Assembly: GCA_041392805.1 (NCBI GenBank)
Contig: JAWKLJ010000001.1
Coordinates: 2,976,001-3,040,000, forward strand
Length of the DNA: 64,000 nucleotides
Direction: 5' to 3'
Source: Saprospiraceae bacterium
GTDB lineage: Bacteria > Bacteroidota > Bacteroidia > Chitinophagales > Saprospiraceae
Each line of letters begins with the position of its first letter. Position 1 is the first letter of the stretch. Positions 34,796-44,532 of the stretch are shown here, piece by piece. The translations under genes and the position numbers were made by a program. The notes under the pieces were generated by a model. It searched no databases. It had not been told where the DNA came from and worked only from the letters and a program-made list of their open reading frames with translations.

Positions 34796-36085
34796 TTAGT
34801 GTTTGCCCTTTACATCTTTTTTCAAATTGGCCAAGGCTGATTTTATATGCGGTAATTCTTTTTTATTTAATGATTTTTCGAAATAGGCTATCGCACCAAT
34901 TGTATCGCCTTGTGAAAGTGAATAATATCCTTTTGAGCCATATACAACGGGACTTTCAGGATAGTTTTTGATATTCAAATCGAATAATCTATTCGCTAAT
35001 TCCGGTCTGCCAAATTGCACAAATCCGAATGCCCAAGAATTGACATAACTTTCCATAGGCAAGATTTCATAACCAAAGGCTTGTGATATTTTTTTGTAAT
35101 GATTTTCTAGTTCTTGGATTAAATCACCTTCTTCATCTGGGTCCCTGGGATAATAGTATTCAATCATTTGCTGAAATGGATAAAAATCATAAAAATACCT
35201 GAAACCATCATATGTCGCCATCAAGGGTATTTGAAAGTGATCCTCGTTTTCGTAGTATTGATTGGTGTATTTAATTTTTAATTCGCTGGCAGCCATTTTA
35301 TCCCTAAATTCCAAATTGCTACGCATCAGATACATAATATCCGTCGTATCAGTTTTCACATCATCTAAGTTCATCCAAGACATCCTTGTATTTGCAGTAG
35401 CTATAAATAAGCTTATGTTGGTGTCATCGATGGTTTTTACCGCTTCAATTACCGTATCTGCAAATTTTTGATCATCCCATCGCATGAAAGGGTCAATAGC
35501 CAGGTAGTTTTGAAAAAGTGCTGGATATTTTATCAAGGTATTCAAAACAAATAAACCACCGAGTGAATGGCCCACCAACACCCTATGAGCTGAAGTTGGG
35601 TAGAGGCTATCAACATAAGGGATCAATTCTTTCTTAATGAAATCAGCCATTAATCCTGCCCCACCAGTAATCTTGATGCTTGCGGAATCTCGTCCAATGA
35701 TTCCTTGCGTAGGAGTTAAGTCTCGATTCCTATTCGTATTAGGAATACCCACGACTATCATTTGTGGGGCTACGTCATTTGCACTGGCGGGAGCGCTCAA
35801 TTGATCTAAAACCCCAACAATAGTCAGAAATTGACTCTCCCCATCCATTACATACACCACTGGAAAGGTTGGGCTTTGCTCATTCATCCCATAGAATCCC
35901 TTAGGAACGGATATGAATACTTCTCTTTCTTCTTGTAGGATTTTAGAATAGATTTTTTCTTTATTTCCAATGCTTATGAGATGATCCGATTGATTTTTTT
36001 CTGGAATATCCAATTGGCCACTACAAGAGAGCAGTAGGAAGCCTGAGATCAAACTATATAAAATTATTTTCGCCATTTTCCTCAT
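34796..36085 (-). CDS. Esterase lipoprotein with C-terminal TPR-like segment
   Basis: A 429-residue protein with a lipobox LLLSC (Cys21). The start is ATG 36085 or ATG 36076, both before the same leader. The alpha/beta-hydrolase (Esterase D) domain begins at REVFISVPKGFYG and has VVYVMDGES and the nucleophile elbow GHSLGG near 170. The last ~70 residues contain a TPR-like helix pair (FGRPELANRLFDLNIKNYPE, then GDTIGAIAYFEKSLNK), a frequent add-on in such esterases. It is probably anchored in the periplasm. It lies 6 bp after the GNAT gene stop, so the two are likely cotranscribed. Substrate unknown. Confidence 0.82.
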   Translation of the reverse strand: MRKMAKIILYSLISGFLLLSCSGQLDIPEKNQSDHLISIGNKEKIYSKILQEEREVFISVPKGFYGMNEQSPTFPVVYVMDGESQFLTIVGVLDQLSAPASANDVAPQMIVVGIPNTNRNRDLTPTQGIIGRDSASIKITGGAGLMADFIKKELIPYVDSLYPTSAHRVLVGHSLGGLFVLNTLIKYPALFQNYLAIDPFMRWDDQKFADTVIEAVKTIDDTNISLFIATANTRMSWMNLDDVKTDTTDIMYLMRSNLEFRDKMAASELKIKYTNQYYENEDHFQIPLMATYDGFRYFYDFYPFQQMIEYYYPRDPDEEGDLIQELENHYKKISQAFGYEILPMESYVNSWAFGFVQFGRPELANRLFDLNIKNYPESPVVYGSKGYYSLSQGDTIGAIAYFEKSLNKKELPHIKSALANLKKDVKGKH

Positions 36086-36091
36086 TGGCCC

Positions 36092-36688
36092 TTAGCTGTT
36101 TTTTCTCATTTTAAATTCCAGCCCCATTTTTGTAACGGACCATTCACTTTGAGTAATTGAAAAAACGACGGTATCTCGAAGGGTTCCATCAGGCCCTATT
36201 TGGTGGCTCCGTAAGACGCCATCCTGTTTAGCGCCTAACCTGGCAATGGCATTTCTTGAAGGTGTATTGTGCCAATGCGTTCTAAATTCAACCGCTATAC
36301 AATGCAATTCCTCGAAGGCATATTTCAGCAATAAATACTTGCACGCAGTATTAATTCCCGTCCTTTGAGCAGATTTAGCATACCAGGTGGAACCGATCTC
36401 CAATCTTTTATGCGCAGGCGTAGCGTTCATGTATCGGGTCGTTCCGACGATGCGATCTGTCTTTTTATCGATCACCACAAAGGGTAAAGATTTATCCTCC
36501 TCGTATTCCTTCAGCGCTTTATCTATGTATGCATCTACGGTTTCGTGGGTCGGAATGGCGGTATACCACAAGTCCCATAAATTCCCGTCAGCCGCAGCAT
36601 TCATTAAGGCCTGATTGTGCTTCCGCTCTAATGGTTCTAGTTTTACTAGTGCGCCTTCCAGTGTTATTTGATGTAGCCACTTTTCCAT
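36092..36688 (-). CDS. RimJ/RimL-type GNAT acetyltransferase
   Basis: A 198-residue acetyltransferase of the RimL-like group: LEPLERKHNQALMNA opens the domain, IVGTTRYMN and RLEIGSTWYAKSAQRTGINT form the core with the acetyl-CoA pyrophosphate loop, and FRTHWHNTPSRNAIARLGAKQDGVLR is the signature C-terminal segment with Asn. It acetylates amino groups of proteins or small molecules in the cytoplasm; the target is unknown. It probably heads a two-gene transcript with the esterase lipoprotein gene 6 bp downstream. Confidence 0.85.
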   Translation of the reverse strand: MEKWLHQITLEGALVKLEPLERKHNQALMNAAADGNLWDLWYTAIPTHETVDAYIDKALKEYEEDKSLPFVVIDKKTDRIVGTTRYMNATPAHKRLEIGSTWYAKSAQRTGINTACKYLLLKYAFEELHCIAVEFRTHWHNTPSRNAIARLGAKQDGVLRSHQIGPDGTLRDTVVFSITQSEWSVTKMGLEFKMRKNS

Positions 36689-36751
36689 AAACGCTTTTTT
36701 GGTTATAGGTGAAACATTTTTTCTATTGACTTTGCCAGAACCCAGAGCAGG

Positions 36752-39262
36752 TTATTTCTTCACAAATTTCTTTGAAAAATAGTCCCTCGTATTTTCTGCC
36801 AGGCCACTTATGACATAAACGCCAGGCGGTAAATTTCTTATGAAAATTTGAATATTTGAATGATTTGCGTCGCCGAGCGTTTTTACATGCATTTGCTTTC
36901 CCATGCTATCTGTAATGCTTAATGCAGTTAGCTTGCAGTCATCACATTGTACATAAATATATTCATGAGCAGGGTTCGGGAAAATTTTTAAATCAATATG
37001 ATCTGGAACCGCTTTTACGGAAATTATAAGCGGTTCGTAGGAAACCCACGGACGTGCTTGTTTAATGATAAGTTGACCATCGCTTGTGATTTTGTATTCA
37101 ATATCCATGGCAAAGCTTTCATTATCTTCTGCATGATATAGTGCTTCAAATTCGTCATGAATAATGCTTAGGTAGTCTCTCATCTGATCCAGGTATTCCT
37201 CCCTCATGATGATCCCATTGTTGGGTGCGAGGTTGGAACGTTGAATAACGATATAATCATTCTCACTAAATGAAACCCTATCTAGTAAGATTTCTTCCGG
37301 TATAGAAGTAGCACCAGGATTGGTAATCAATTCCTCTCCTACTTGGGAATTTAAATAAAATGTATTATCCGTTTGGTATAAAGGATCAATACTGACCCCC
37401 ACCCCATTCGCTTTTTCATCGGAATAATTTGGATGACATAAAACACCCATTGACGCACTGAAATGATTGATCCTGTAAAATTCGCGCTCTTCGAAAGCCC
37501 TTAGGTTCCACAAACTGGCATATACCTGTTTGATGGATTTAGCAATATGCCCTTCATCTGGATGCTGCGTCTTCGAGGTATATAACCCTGCCCCATTGAA
37601 CCCCGGCAAGTCCTCATTGTTTGTACTTGACCGACATCGGATGGAGGTGCCTGAAGGGAATGCCGCCTGCATGGCTGCTAATTCATTCAGCATCCAGGTG
37701 GGCATAGCAGCATCCTTGATTTTTTTTCTAAAATCATTTAACATTTCATCTCGCAGCACTCTATCTGATTGAAATTCCGGATTATTTATGATCACTTCTA
37801 TCTCTTCGAAAAAGTGATTGTACTTCATGAATTCTTGGTAAAAATAAAAGGGGACACCAAAGCCATCAGGTATTGTTCCTGCAGGAAAGCCAAAAGTTCT
37901 CATGGTAGCTACATTGGCACATTTAGCTCCAAATCCATCGAACATCTCAAAAGTAATGTCATCTAAGGGTAGAATGGAGGTGTATTCTAAATTTAAGGGA
38001 GGGGTTTGTTCTTCATCTGGTCTAATGTCTTCAAACCAAGCATTGACTTCTTCCAGGTCAGCTTCCCGGATAAAATAGTGGTCTTGCGCTACCTTAAAGT
38101 AGATATAGTGGTCTAGCAAATCGGCGATAGAATCGATCGCTAAGGGCTCCCGAATAAAGGCATTGGGAATGTTATTCTGAATAGCTCTTAAATTAACATG
38201 AGACAAAGGCGTTTGAATAACCGAGCTGATGATGCCACCAACGCGGGGAAGGGAATTTGGCAAAGCTTCATAGAAAACGATATCCTTTGGGCCGGGTATT
38301 TCTTCTAAAGCCATCCGACGAAAAAAGCCAAACCCTTCTGTCTGGTTTAAGCCCCAATAATCAATTTCCGCATAAATATCTGCTTCGAAAAGAACAGGGA
38401 TTCTAGCATCCTGAAAAAGTGCTATATCCCGTTCATATTCATCTTCATTGCGAGGGGTAATAAAGTAAGACAAATTGTTTTTTAAAAAGGGCATATTTGC
38501 TGCGAGCAATTCATGCGATTTTTGAACGACGTCAAAATCTTGCCCATGCCCATTGCTGTAATTAAACGTAAAGGTGCCCAAGGTGCCATTATTGGATACC
38601 GTGGTGGGGTGATAAATGATTTGTCCTGTTTTTACTTGATCACCAATGTGGTCGATCCCCACCTTATTAGCAAAACCTGAATGAAGATCATGCGTGTAGC
38701 TATTGATAAAATAAATTTTCGGACTGGATGTGTGGAAATCTACGATCATAAATTTTACAAATCCCTTCCCATTAAGAAATTCAGACCATTGCACATACTC
38801 CTTGGTAATGGATAGTTTTTTAAAACTTGCAAAACTATCTATGACAATTACGCCATCGTCAATGTCAATAGGTGGCGCTGCGTTCATCGGACCTTGCATA
38901 GGCATATTTTGATATTCCGTCATATCATCTATGCCATCTCCGTCCGTATCGACAGGGGTGTCAATCGGGTATTCTAACACCTGGTAATGTTCCAAGGGAT
39001 AATTTCCTAATGGCTCCGTAATAACGGTAGTACCTGGTTTCCCTAATGTCATGGAAGTAGGCAATTGAAATTCAGAGGAGGGGTTATGTCTGATTTTTAG
39101 AATATAATAGTTTTCTGCACTTGAATTGACCTCCAATTGGACTTGACCATTTACGTTGATGCTATAGTTTATAATGGGCGTTTGTTGGCCAAGTATTGCA
39201 CTATGATTAAACACTATGCTGAGTACTAAAAAAATGGTTTTTGGAAAGGTTATTTTACACAT
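36752..39262 (-). CDS. Secreted PEP-utiliser/PPDK-ATP-binding protein with T9SS tail
   Basis: From the ATG at 39262 the protein has 836 residues with a signal peptide ending near ILGQQ. A calcium-binding DTDGDGIDD repeat lies near 106. A phosphohistidine-domain-like segment, IQTPLSHVNLRA, has a candidate His at about 355. From about 440 a pyruvate-phosphate-dikinase ATP-binding fold follows, with GAKCANVATM and IRCRSSTNNEDLPGF. The C-terminal ~80 residues (IFPNPAHEYIYV, then LPPGVYVISG) are a type IX secretion sorting domain, so the protein should reach the surface. Order and secretion differ from cytosolic PPDK/PEP synthase. A phosphotransfer or structural role outside the cell is open. Confidence 0.75.
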   Translation of the reverse strand: MCKITFPKTIFLVLSIVFNHSAILGQQTPIINYSINVNGQVQLEVNSSAENYYILKIRHNPSSEFQLPTSMTLGKPGTTVITEPLGNYPLEHYQVLEYPIDTPVDTDGDGIDDMTEYQNMPMQGPMNAAPPIDIDDGVIVIDSFASFKKLSITKEYVQWSEFLNGKGFVKFMIVDFHTSSPKIYFINSYTHDLHSGFANKVGIDHIGDQVKTGQIIYHPTTVSNNGTLGTFTFNYSNGHGQDFDVVQKSHELLAANMPFLKNNLSYFITPRNEDEYERDIALFQDARIPVLFEADIYAEIDYWGLNQTEGFGFFRRMALEEIPGPKDIVFYEALPNSLPRVGGIISSVIQTPLSHVNLRAIQNNIPNAFIREPLAIDSIADLLDHYIYFKVAQDHYFIREADLEEVNAWFEDIRPDEEQTPPLNLEYTSILPLDDITFEMFDGFGAKCANVATMRTFGFPAGTIPDGFGVPFYFYQEFMKYNHFFEEIEVIINNPEFQSDRVLRDEMLNDFRKKIKDAAMPTWMLNELAAMQAAFPSGTSIRCRSSTNNEDLPGFNGAGLYTSKTQHPDEGHIAKSIKQVYASLWNLRAFEEREFYRINHFSASMGVLCHPNYSDEKANGVGVSIDPLYQTDNTFYLNSQVGEELITNPGATSIPEEILLDRVSFSENDYIVIQRSNLAPNNGIIMREEYLDQMRDYLSIIHDEFEALYHAEDNESFAMDIEYKITSDGQLIIKQARPWVSYEPLIISVKAVPDHIDLKIFPNPAHEYIYVQCDDCKLTALSITDSMGKQMHVKTLGDANHSNIQIFIRNLPPGVYVISGLAENTRDYFSKKFVKK

Positions 39263-39358
39263 AGCAATCAATTTAAACAGTTGAAATAATGATTTGCTTC
39301 CTGCTTGGGTAATGGACAAAATCCGCTTTTAGCGCTTCTTTTATCATGGGTCAAATTG

Positions 39359-40198
39359 TTATCGATAATCCCTATTTCTTTGTTGATATAGCTTGATCAA
39401 TTTTTCAATCTTTTTGGGTGATATACTCAAATCAACAATTTCAATGTCATCTCCCCAGTTTCCTTGGCTATCTTTCTTTTTGAGTTCGACAATTAGATGC
39501 CATGTTGCATTCTTACCCATTCCGATTAACCGGGTTTGGATAAGCTTAATATTTTCCCAATTGACAAATGCTGTATTTAATGTTTTAATCCCTTTGGCGT
39601 TTAAGATAATGTAAGCCTCTTTCATGGAGGATTTTTTATTTGCATAGTAGAGCGAGAACAAGGATAGAACAACTGAAAAATAGCCTAAAATATCACCTTC
39701 AACAATTAAATAAACCCCAAATAAAAAAAGACCGGATCCTGTAATCCAATAGATGGCCAATGTGATTTTAGAGTAGTAAATTCTTGTCTCCTCAGGAATT
39801 GTACCATCATCTGCTATCAGCTCTGGTTCATCCGCAATTTGAAATTTTCTATTTGCCCTTATTATTTTCTTTTGTTGTGCTACATTTCTTATTTCCGTCC
39901 TTTCAAATCTACTTCCATCTGGCCAAATTAATTTCTCGTTTATCGCTCTCCTTTTTAATTCATGGACGTTTCTGCAATTTTCAAATGCCCAAACCCTCCA
40001 TTTTGTAATCATATAGCTCCACCACAACCACGATAAAACAAATGTTGCGATGAAACCAATTAAGACTACCCAGCCACTTTTCAGGATGGTCACTAAGTAA
40101 ATCGAAAATCCAAATCCAATAATCATGATAGCAAAAATGGGATAGTTCACCATTTGCTGCCCCCTTTGAATTGCTTGATCTACTGTTATTTTTTCCAT
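39359..40198 (-). CDS. Membrane protein of unknown function
   Basis: A 279-residue protein from the ATG at 40198; the upstream 34 codons of the open frame are cysteine-rich and not leader-like. Two spans lie at about 20-60, then a soluble stretch with basic residues (about 65-135), two more spans at about 138-180, and a C-terminal cytosolic domain of about 100 residues. That domain has INLKGIKT-like and WENIKLIQTR segments reminiscent of bacterial PH-like domains. I cannot assign a family. Neighbours are the secreted PEP-utiliser gene (same strand, 96 bp downstream) and a divergent esterase. Confidence 0.6.
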   Translation of the reverse strand: MEKITVDQAIQRGQQMVNYPIFAIMIIGFGFSIYLVTILKSGWVVLIGFIATFVLSWLWWSYMITKWRVWAFENCRNVHELKRRAINEKLIWPDGSRFERTEIRNVAQQKKIIRANRKFQIADEPELIADDGTIPEETRIYYSKITLAIYWITGSGLFLFGVYLIVEGDILGYFSVVLSLFSLYYANKKSSMKEAYIILNAKGIKTLNTAFVNWENIKLIQTRLIGMGKNATWHLIVELKKKDSQGNWGDDIEIVDLSISPKKIEKLIKLYQQRNRDYR

Positions 40199-40351
40199 TT
40201 TATATATGGAGCTCAAATTACTCAAAATGCTGTCCCAAAAAAAGTCTCCCACAAAAAACTTATGAAAACGGCGTATGCAATAGCGACAGTACTTTATCAT
40301 AATTGATTATCTTAGATAGATAAAGTGATATATCAAAACAAAATCGATACA

Positions 40352-41236
40352 ATGAAAAAACGACTTTTCCGTATTTTTATATATGGATCAATACTGTTTG
40401 GGCTTTATGGCGCCTATCGATATTATAGCCACTACAAGGAAGAACAACGAAAAGCTGCCTACTACGAAAACCTGGTAGACACCTCCTCTCCTACCGTTAC
40501 GGTACTGCGAGATACTATAGCTATAGGGTATCAAAATGAAAAGCGTACCCTCCATATCTATGTACCTCCTGAATATGATAAAGACACTGTGAGTCGGTAT
40601 CCAGTGATGTATTTTCTGGACGGAGAATCATCGTTCAATGATCTTGAAAACATGGGACCTGAGTGGCAAATAGATGAGGTGATTAATGCCGCTGCGGCCA
40701 ATGGCCAACAGACCGCCATCGTGATCGGAATCAATCAGGCAGCAGAAAGAGACCCAGAATATACCCCCTTTGTGAATGATGATAATCCGAATGCACACGG
40801 CGAAGCATTTGCCAAATGGGTAACAACAGATCTCAAGGATTGGGTTGACGCCAATTACCGCACCAAGCGAGAACCCACAGCGACTACCATAGGAGGAATC
40901 TCGCGTAGTGGCATGATGGCCTATTATATGTTGATGGCACATCCGGATGTATTTGGCAATGCAATCATTCAGTCTCCATCTATGTGGGTAGACTACGACC
41001 GTCTCATGGCTATGCCTCTTTCCAAGGCACAGTTGGATGATAAGAAAATATTCGTAAGTGTAGGTGAGTATGAAGGCCGTATTATGATCCCTCACGCAAG
41101 GAACGTCTATGAAAAATTTAAAGCCATGGGACTCGGTGAAGATAAATTACGTTTTGAAATCATCCCCAAGGAAGGGCATTGGCATGTGACATGGCGTAAG
41201 TCTTTTGCATTGGCCTACCCTTGGCTGATGCAGTGA
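40352..41236 (+). CDS. Membrane-anchored alpha/beta-hydrolase (esterase family)
   Basis: A 294-residue protein from the ATG at 40352; a GTG at 40325 would only add a non-leader start. One N-terminal span at about 5-20 could be an uncleaved anchor. The hydrolase part has RTLHIYVPPEYDKD, VMYFLDGESSF, the nucleophile elbow GISRSGMMAYY (Ser near 193) and the late GHWHVTWRKSF with the catalytic His. This layout is the putative esterase (Esterase D) family. It is the third esterase of this type in the window (others at 29753 and 34796) but is not close to them in sequence. Substrate unknown. Confidence 0.8.
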   Translation: MKKRLFRIFIYGSILFGLYGAYRYYSHYKEEQRKAAYYENLVDTSSPTVTVLRDTIAIGYQNEKRTLHIYVPPEYDKDTVSRYPVMYFLDGESSFNDLENMGPEWQIDEVINAAAANGQQTAIVIGINQAAERDPEYTPFVNDDNPNAHGEAFAKWVTTDLKDWVDANYRTKREPTATTIGGISRSGMMAYYMLMAHPDVFGNAIIQSPSMWVDYDRLMAMPLSKAQLDDKKIFVSVGEYEGRIMIPHARNVYEKFKAMGLGEDKLRFEIIPKEGHWHVTWRKSFALAYPWLMQ

Positions 41237-41279
41237 AAATCAGCTATGTACAAAAAATGTATTAAAATCCTACACTAGA

Positions 41280-41696
41280 TCATTCGAGGTTCCCATGAAT
41301 AATGTCTTCTTCCTCATGGGCATGAATTTTATTGATTAAATCATCCGTTATTCCTTCAACTATACTTTCCAAGTGTGCTGAATATTCTAAAAACTCAGGC
41401 CATAATACGTTGTTTAAGAATTCCGGATTTATTCTTACCATTACTGTCGTATATTTTTGTCGATGATATCGGTAAGGTTTAACCTCATATTTCCGACAGA
41501 TAGCTATCAATAATTTCTTATGCCAATTATCCTGAGTATACAAAGCGTATTCCTTTAAGTCATTTTCATGTTTTAGTCTTGGGTACTTTTCCAGAATCCT
41601 TTCCTTAGCTAATAAAGCCGCCGTTTTTTCTCCCGCTGTTGTTGATCCCTTTATTAAGGACTCTATTTTTTTTATCCTAGCGAATAAGTCTTCCAT
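41280..41696 (-). CDS. Conserved hypothetical protein, DUF2786-like start
   Basis: A 138-residue soluble protein. The first 40 residues (ARIKKIESLIKGSTTAGEKT, then AALLAKERIL) resemble DUF2786 helices. The centre HKKLLIAICRKYEVKPYRYH is followed by TTVMVRINPEFLNNVLWPEF, a pattern I recall from widespread uncharacterised proteins. No catalytic motif, leader or span is visible. It is encoded 74 bp downstream of the EAD-like membrane protein gene on the same strand and may share its transcript. Function unknown. Confidence 0.6.
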   Translation of the reverse strand: MEDLFARIKKIESLIKGSTTAGEKTAALLAKERILEKYPRLKHENDLKEYALYTQDNWHKKLLIAICRKYEVKPYRYHRQKYTTVMVRINPEFLNNVLWPEFLEYSAHLESIVEGITDDLINKIHAHEEEDIIHGNLE

Positions 41697-41770
41697 TCTT
41701 TTTTTGGAGCTTAATTTACAAAGTTCTAATTATCCTTAGCTATTATTATTAGTACTTGCTTCTAATTCCC

Positions 41771-42514
41771 TTAATCAACTACAGCCAGCCACCTTCCATT
41801 GTACAGATTATCCACGATCAATTGCCCATTGATAGACCGATAACCTTTATTGATATCATCCAGGGATGGCAACAATGATTCATAGCTAAAAATAGAACCT
41901 TTGCTTTCGATCTGGAACTTCAAACTAACGTCATCTGCATCAAAGACTTTTGTGATTTTCAGGGGTCTGCCGTTTGAAATGAACTCGCCCGTATAGTCTT
42001 CATATATTTTCACAATAAACATATCTGTTGCCTGTCCTTGTTCATTAAGCGGAGTCAATTTATATTTTATTTTTACTGGTTTTTCAGTGATTATGGGTGA
42101 ATTGATGGCAGGATTGGGCGTGGGTTTGGTTACGAAATAATAGCCAAAGGCAACTATAGCCACTACTAAAATGCTCAAAAGAATATAATTTGTGCTATTG
42201 GTATGCACAGGGTCGGCCATTGCAGGCGGCGCTTCTAATTTCAAGGAGGCTAGTTCATCCAAATCGCCATTGACCAAACTGAGGAGGGCATTATTGATTT
42301 GATTCAATGTTTTTTGCTGAAAACTTGAGAGCTGGGTATTCGTGACTTCGTTTATTTTATAATGCTTAAACTGAGCGGCAATCAAAGTTAAATACTTACC
42401 CAATTGCGCATCGTTTTTTACCGAACGAGAATTCCCTAAAACCATAATGGCTTCCTTCGTTTTGCCCTGTGCGATGAGGTTACTAACCTTCTTCTGTAAA
42501 GTTTGTGGTATCAT
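41771..42514 (-). CDS. EAD-like domain, membrane span and unknown C-terminal domain
   Basis: A 247-residue protein. The start VSNLIAQGKTKEAIMVLG followed by two helices (about 35-90) resembles effector-associated domain 11 in arrangement, though less clearly than the protein at 33205. One membrane span lies at about 109-128, then a proline-rich linker (KPTPNPAINSP) and a beta-rich C-terminal domain of about 100 residues, which would face the periplasm. EADs are cytosolic adaptor modules of conflict and signalling systems, so this could tether a partner to the membrane (inference). The next gene on the strand is the DUF2786-like hypothetical. Confidence 0.55.
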   Translation of the reverse strand: MIPQTLQKKVSNLIAQGKTKEAIMVLGNSRSVKNDAQLGKYLTLIAAQFKHYKINEVTNTQLSSFQQKTLNQINNALLSLVNGDLDELASLKLEAPPAMADPVHTNSTNYILLSILVVAIVAFGYYFVTKPTPNPAINSPIITEKPVKIKYKLTPLNEQGQATDMFIVKIYEDYTGEFISNGRPLKITKVFDADDVSLKFQIESKGSIFSYESLLPSLDDINKGYRSINGQLIVDNLYNGRWLAVVD

Positions 42515-42729
42515 AAGGATGAAATTGTTAGTAGAACAAAAATAGTGCTTTTATGGATTGGGATGAAAAAACCTTTCCTTCTCCGGTGATTTTTGTGGCG
42601 CTGTGAGGAAATTTGAAGCAATTCCTATGTTTGATTTCCAAACAAGTGTTGTCAATATTAAAAATAGTCGCAAAATAATTTTGATTTCTTCGAAAAAAAA
42701 AGAAATTTGTATTAAGCAATTCACTTTCA

Positions 42730-43272
42730 ATGCAACGCTTACTAGAACAGCTGCATGAAAATAATGAAGCAGCTTTTGCAGAAATTTATCGCCTTATTCA
42801 CCAGAAGATCTATAATTTCATCTTTCGGTACGTTCAAGACCCAGCCAATGCTAAGGAATTGACTCAACGATTTTTTGTCAAATTGTGGGAAAAACGACAT
42901 AGCCTTTCCAAAGAAAAACCACTAGAAAGCCAAGCCTTTGTCATTGCTCGAAACCTCGTTATTGATGACCTACGTAAAAGCGCAAGAGAAGCTGCCTTTA
43001 AATTACATTACCAATCCAGACACAACACCTTTAGCTTGATCACGGAGGAGGCGCTCCTATTCGACAATCTTCAGGAACATTTCGAAGCAGCTATAGAAGC
43101 CCTTCCACAAAAAAGAAAAGAAATCTTCCAATTAAATCGCTACGGAGGGCATACCTACGTCGAAATTGCCCATCAACTTTCCATTTCCCCCAAAACAGTG
43201 GAAACGCAAATGAGTAAAGCATTAAAGGTTCTACGCGCTAAACTCAGTACTTTCCTTACTATTTTACTCTAA
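42730..43272 (+). CDS. ECF-type RNA polymerase sigma factor
   Basis: A 180-residue ECF sigma factor. Region 2 spans about 10-80 (YNFIFRYVQDPANAKELTQRFFVKLWEKR, the -10 recognition part) and region 4 about 115-172 (ALPQKRKEIFQLNRYGGHTYVEIA, then the HTH SISPKTVETQMSKALKVLR). The linker is short, as in FecI-type factors. It directs polymerase to the adjacent uptake genes when released by its FecR partner, which is encoded next, followed by SusC with an STN domain. This order is the standard trans-envelope signalling unit of Bacteroidota. Confidence 0.92.
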   Translation: MQRLLEQLHENNEAAFAEIYRLIHQKIYNFIFRYVQDPANAKELTQRFFVKLWEKRHSLSKEKPLESQAFVIARNLVIDDLRKSAREAAFKLHYQSRHNTFSLITEEALLFDNLQEHFEAAIEALPQKRKEIFQLNRYGGHTYVEIAHQLSISPKTVETQMSKALKVLRAKLSTFLTILL

Positions 43273-43506
43273 AAAGCGGCAATCGTTTCAATTCCCTTCT
43301 CTTTGCGTCTGTTTGGGTTTTCACTCCTGAAAAAAATGCTCAAAAAAAAATTTCCCCGCGTAAGGGTATACCCATCCGGCATTCGTAATATAATAGAATT
43401 TCTTTTTCTGACAATTGTTGTGATTGACTTAATGCATGCAACGGTCATCAACAGTAGATCAGCTGGTAATGATCAGACGCTTACAAAAAATGGCGAAGGC
43501 AAGAAC

Positions 43507-44472
43507 ATGATAAACCAAGCAATTATTAAAAAATACCTGAATGGGGAAGCAAGTGAAAAAGAACTGGCGTTAATGAAACGCTATTTGGCAGGAAAAGATC
43601 TTTCCCTTCTAAAGGAGTATATGGCCCAAGATTGGTCAAACGATACCAATTGGGAGACCGAACTACCCGAAGCACTTTCGATCGAAATGTTCCAAAAGAT
43701 TAAAGATGAAATCGTCCAGCAAAAAGTAAAACCTATTCAACGCAGCCATGACAACCGAAGAGGCTTAGTGGCTGCTGCTATTATTCTGGCACTGGGGCTG
43801 AGCATTTTCATCCCTTGGAAACACCCTGATTCGATGGTGCTTTGCACCACCGACTATGGCGAGTGGAAAACCCTGGAATTACCGGATGGTTCCTGGGTGA
43901 AACTTAATGCAAACGCTACCTTAAAGTATGCCAATCATTGGTCTGCCTCCGAAGACCGAAGGGTCTGGCTAACAGGGGAGGCTTTTTTCAAAGTGGAAAA
44001 AAAACCCGAAACCAATGCCAAATTTAGCGTCATCACCAATGACCTGGAAGTAGAGGTATTAGGAACTTCCTTTAATGTGAATAGCAGAGGAATGCAAACC
44101 GATGTTTTTTTGGAGGAAGGAAGCATCAAACTCTCGATGGGAGAACAACAAGACACCATGAAAGCAGGTGAGTTTGTTGCTTATTCGGCCAAGCAAAAAT
44201 TAATCCTGGAACGCCACAACGATACTAAAAGTGAATTATTAACCTCCTGGAAAGACGGTGTACTTATGCTTAAAGATAAAAGGGTATCGGAAATATTGAA
44301 AAAAATCGAAGAAATATACGGCGTTAAAGCCATTGTCTCCGATTCGACCCTACTCAAAAAAATTAAGACGGTAGCCGTACCTATGGACGAATTGAAAATA
44401 GCTTTACCTGTTTTGGAGGGTACTTTCGAAGTCAAGATTACACAGCAAAAGGATGTACTATTAATTAAATAA
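43507..44472 (+). CDS. FecR-family anti-sigma factor
   Basis: A 321-residue FecR protein from the ATG at 43507; the frame is open further upstream but those codons lack the family's helical N-terminus. Residues 1-75 form the cytosolic anti-sigma part (INQAIIKKYLNGEASEKELA). One span lies at about 85-103, then the periplasmic FecR domain with TTDYGEWKTLELPDGSWVKL and RRVWLTGEAFFKVEK, and a DUF4974-like tail with RVSEILKKIEEIYGVKA. It holds the sigma factor until the STN domain of SusC reports substrate binding. It lies 234 bp after the sigma gene, an unusually long gap that may hold a promoter. Confidence 0.9.
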   Translation: MINQAIIKKYLNGEASEKELALMKRYLAGKDLSLLKEYMAQDWSNDTNWETELPEALSIEMFQKIKDEIVQQKVKPIQRSHDNRRGLVAAAIILALGLSIFIPWKHPDSMVLCTTDYGEWKTLELPDGSWVKLNANATLKYANHWSASEDRRVWLTGEAFFKVEKKPETNAKFSVITNDLEVEVLGTSFNVNSRGMQTDVFLEEGSIKLSMGEQQDTMKAGEFVAYSAKQKLILERHNDTKSELLTSWKDGVLMLKDKRVSEILKKIEEIYGVKAIVSDSTLLKKIKTVAVPMDELKIALPVLEGTFEVKITQQKDVLLIK

Positions 44473-44532
44473 AAAGAGGGACAACAAACAACTGCTGCCC
44501 CCCCAATTCATTGTTAATTAAAAAACAAAGGT

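Noticed and set aside
34590..34799. 69-residue plus-strand ORF after the cupin gene
   Set aside because: No leader, motif or ribosome-binding context; overlaps the cupin end and is antisense to the end of the next gene.
42649..42684. Promoter for the ECF sigma gene (TTG ... TAATTTTG)
   Set aside because: The -7 box fits but the nearest TTG is 25 bp away, beyond the usual spacing.
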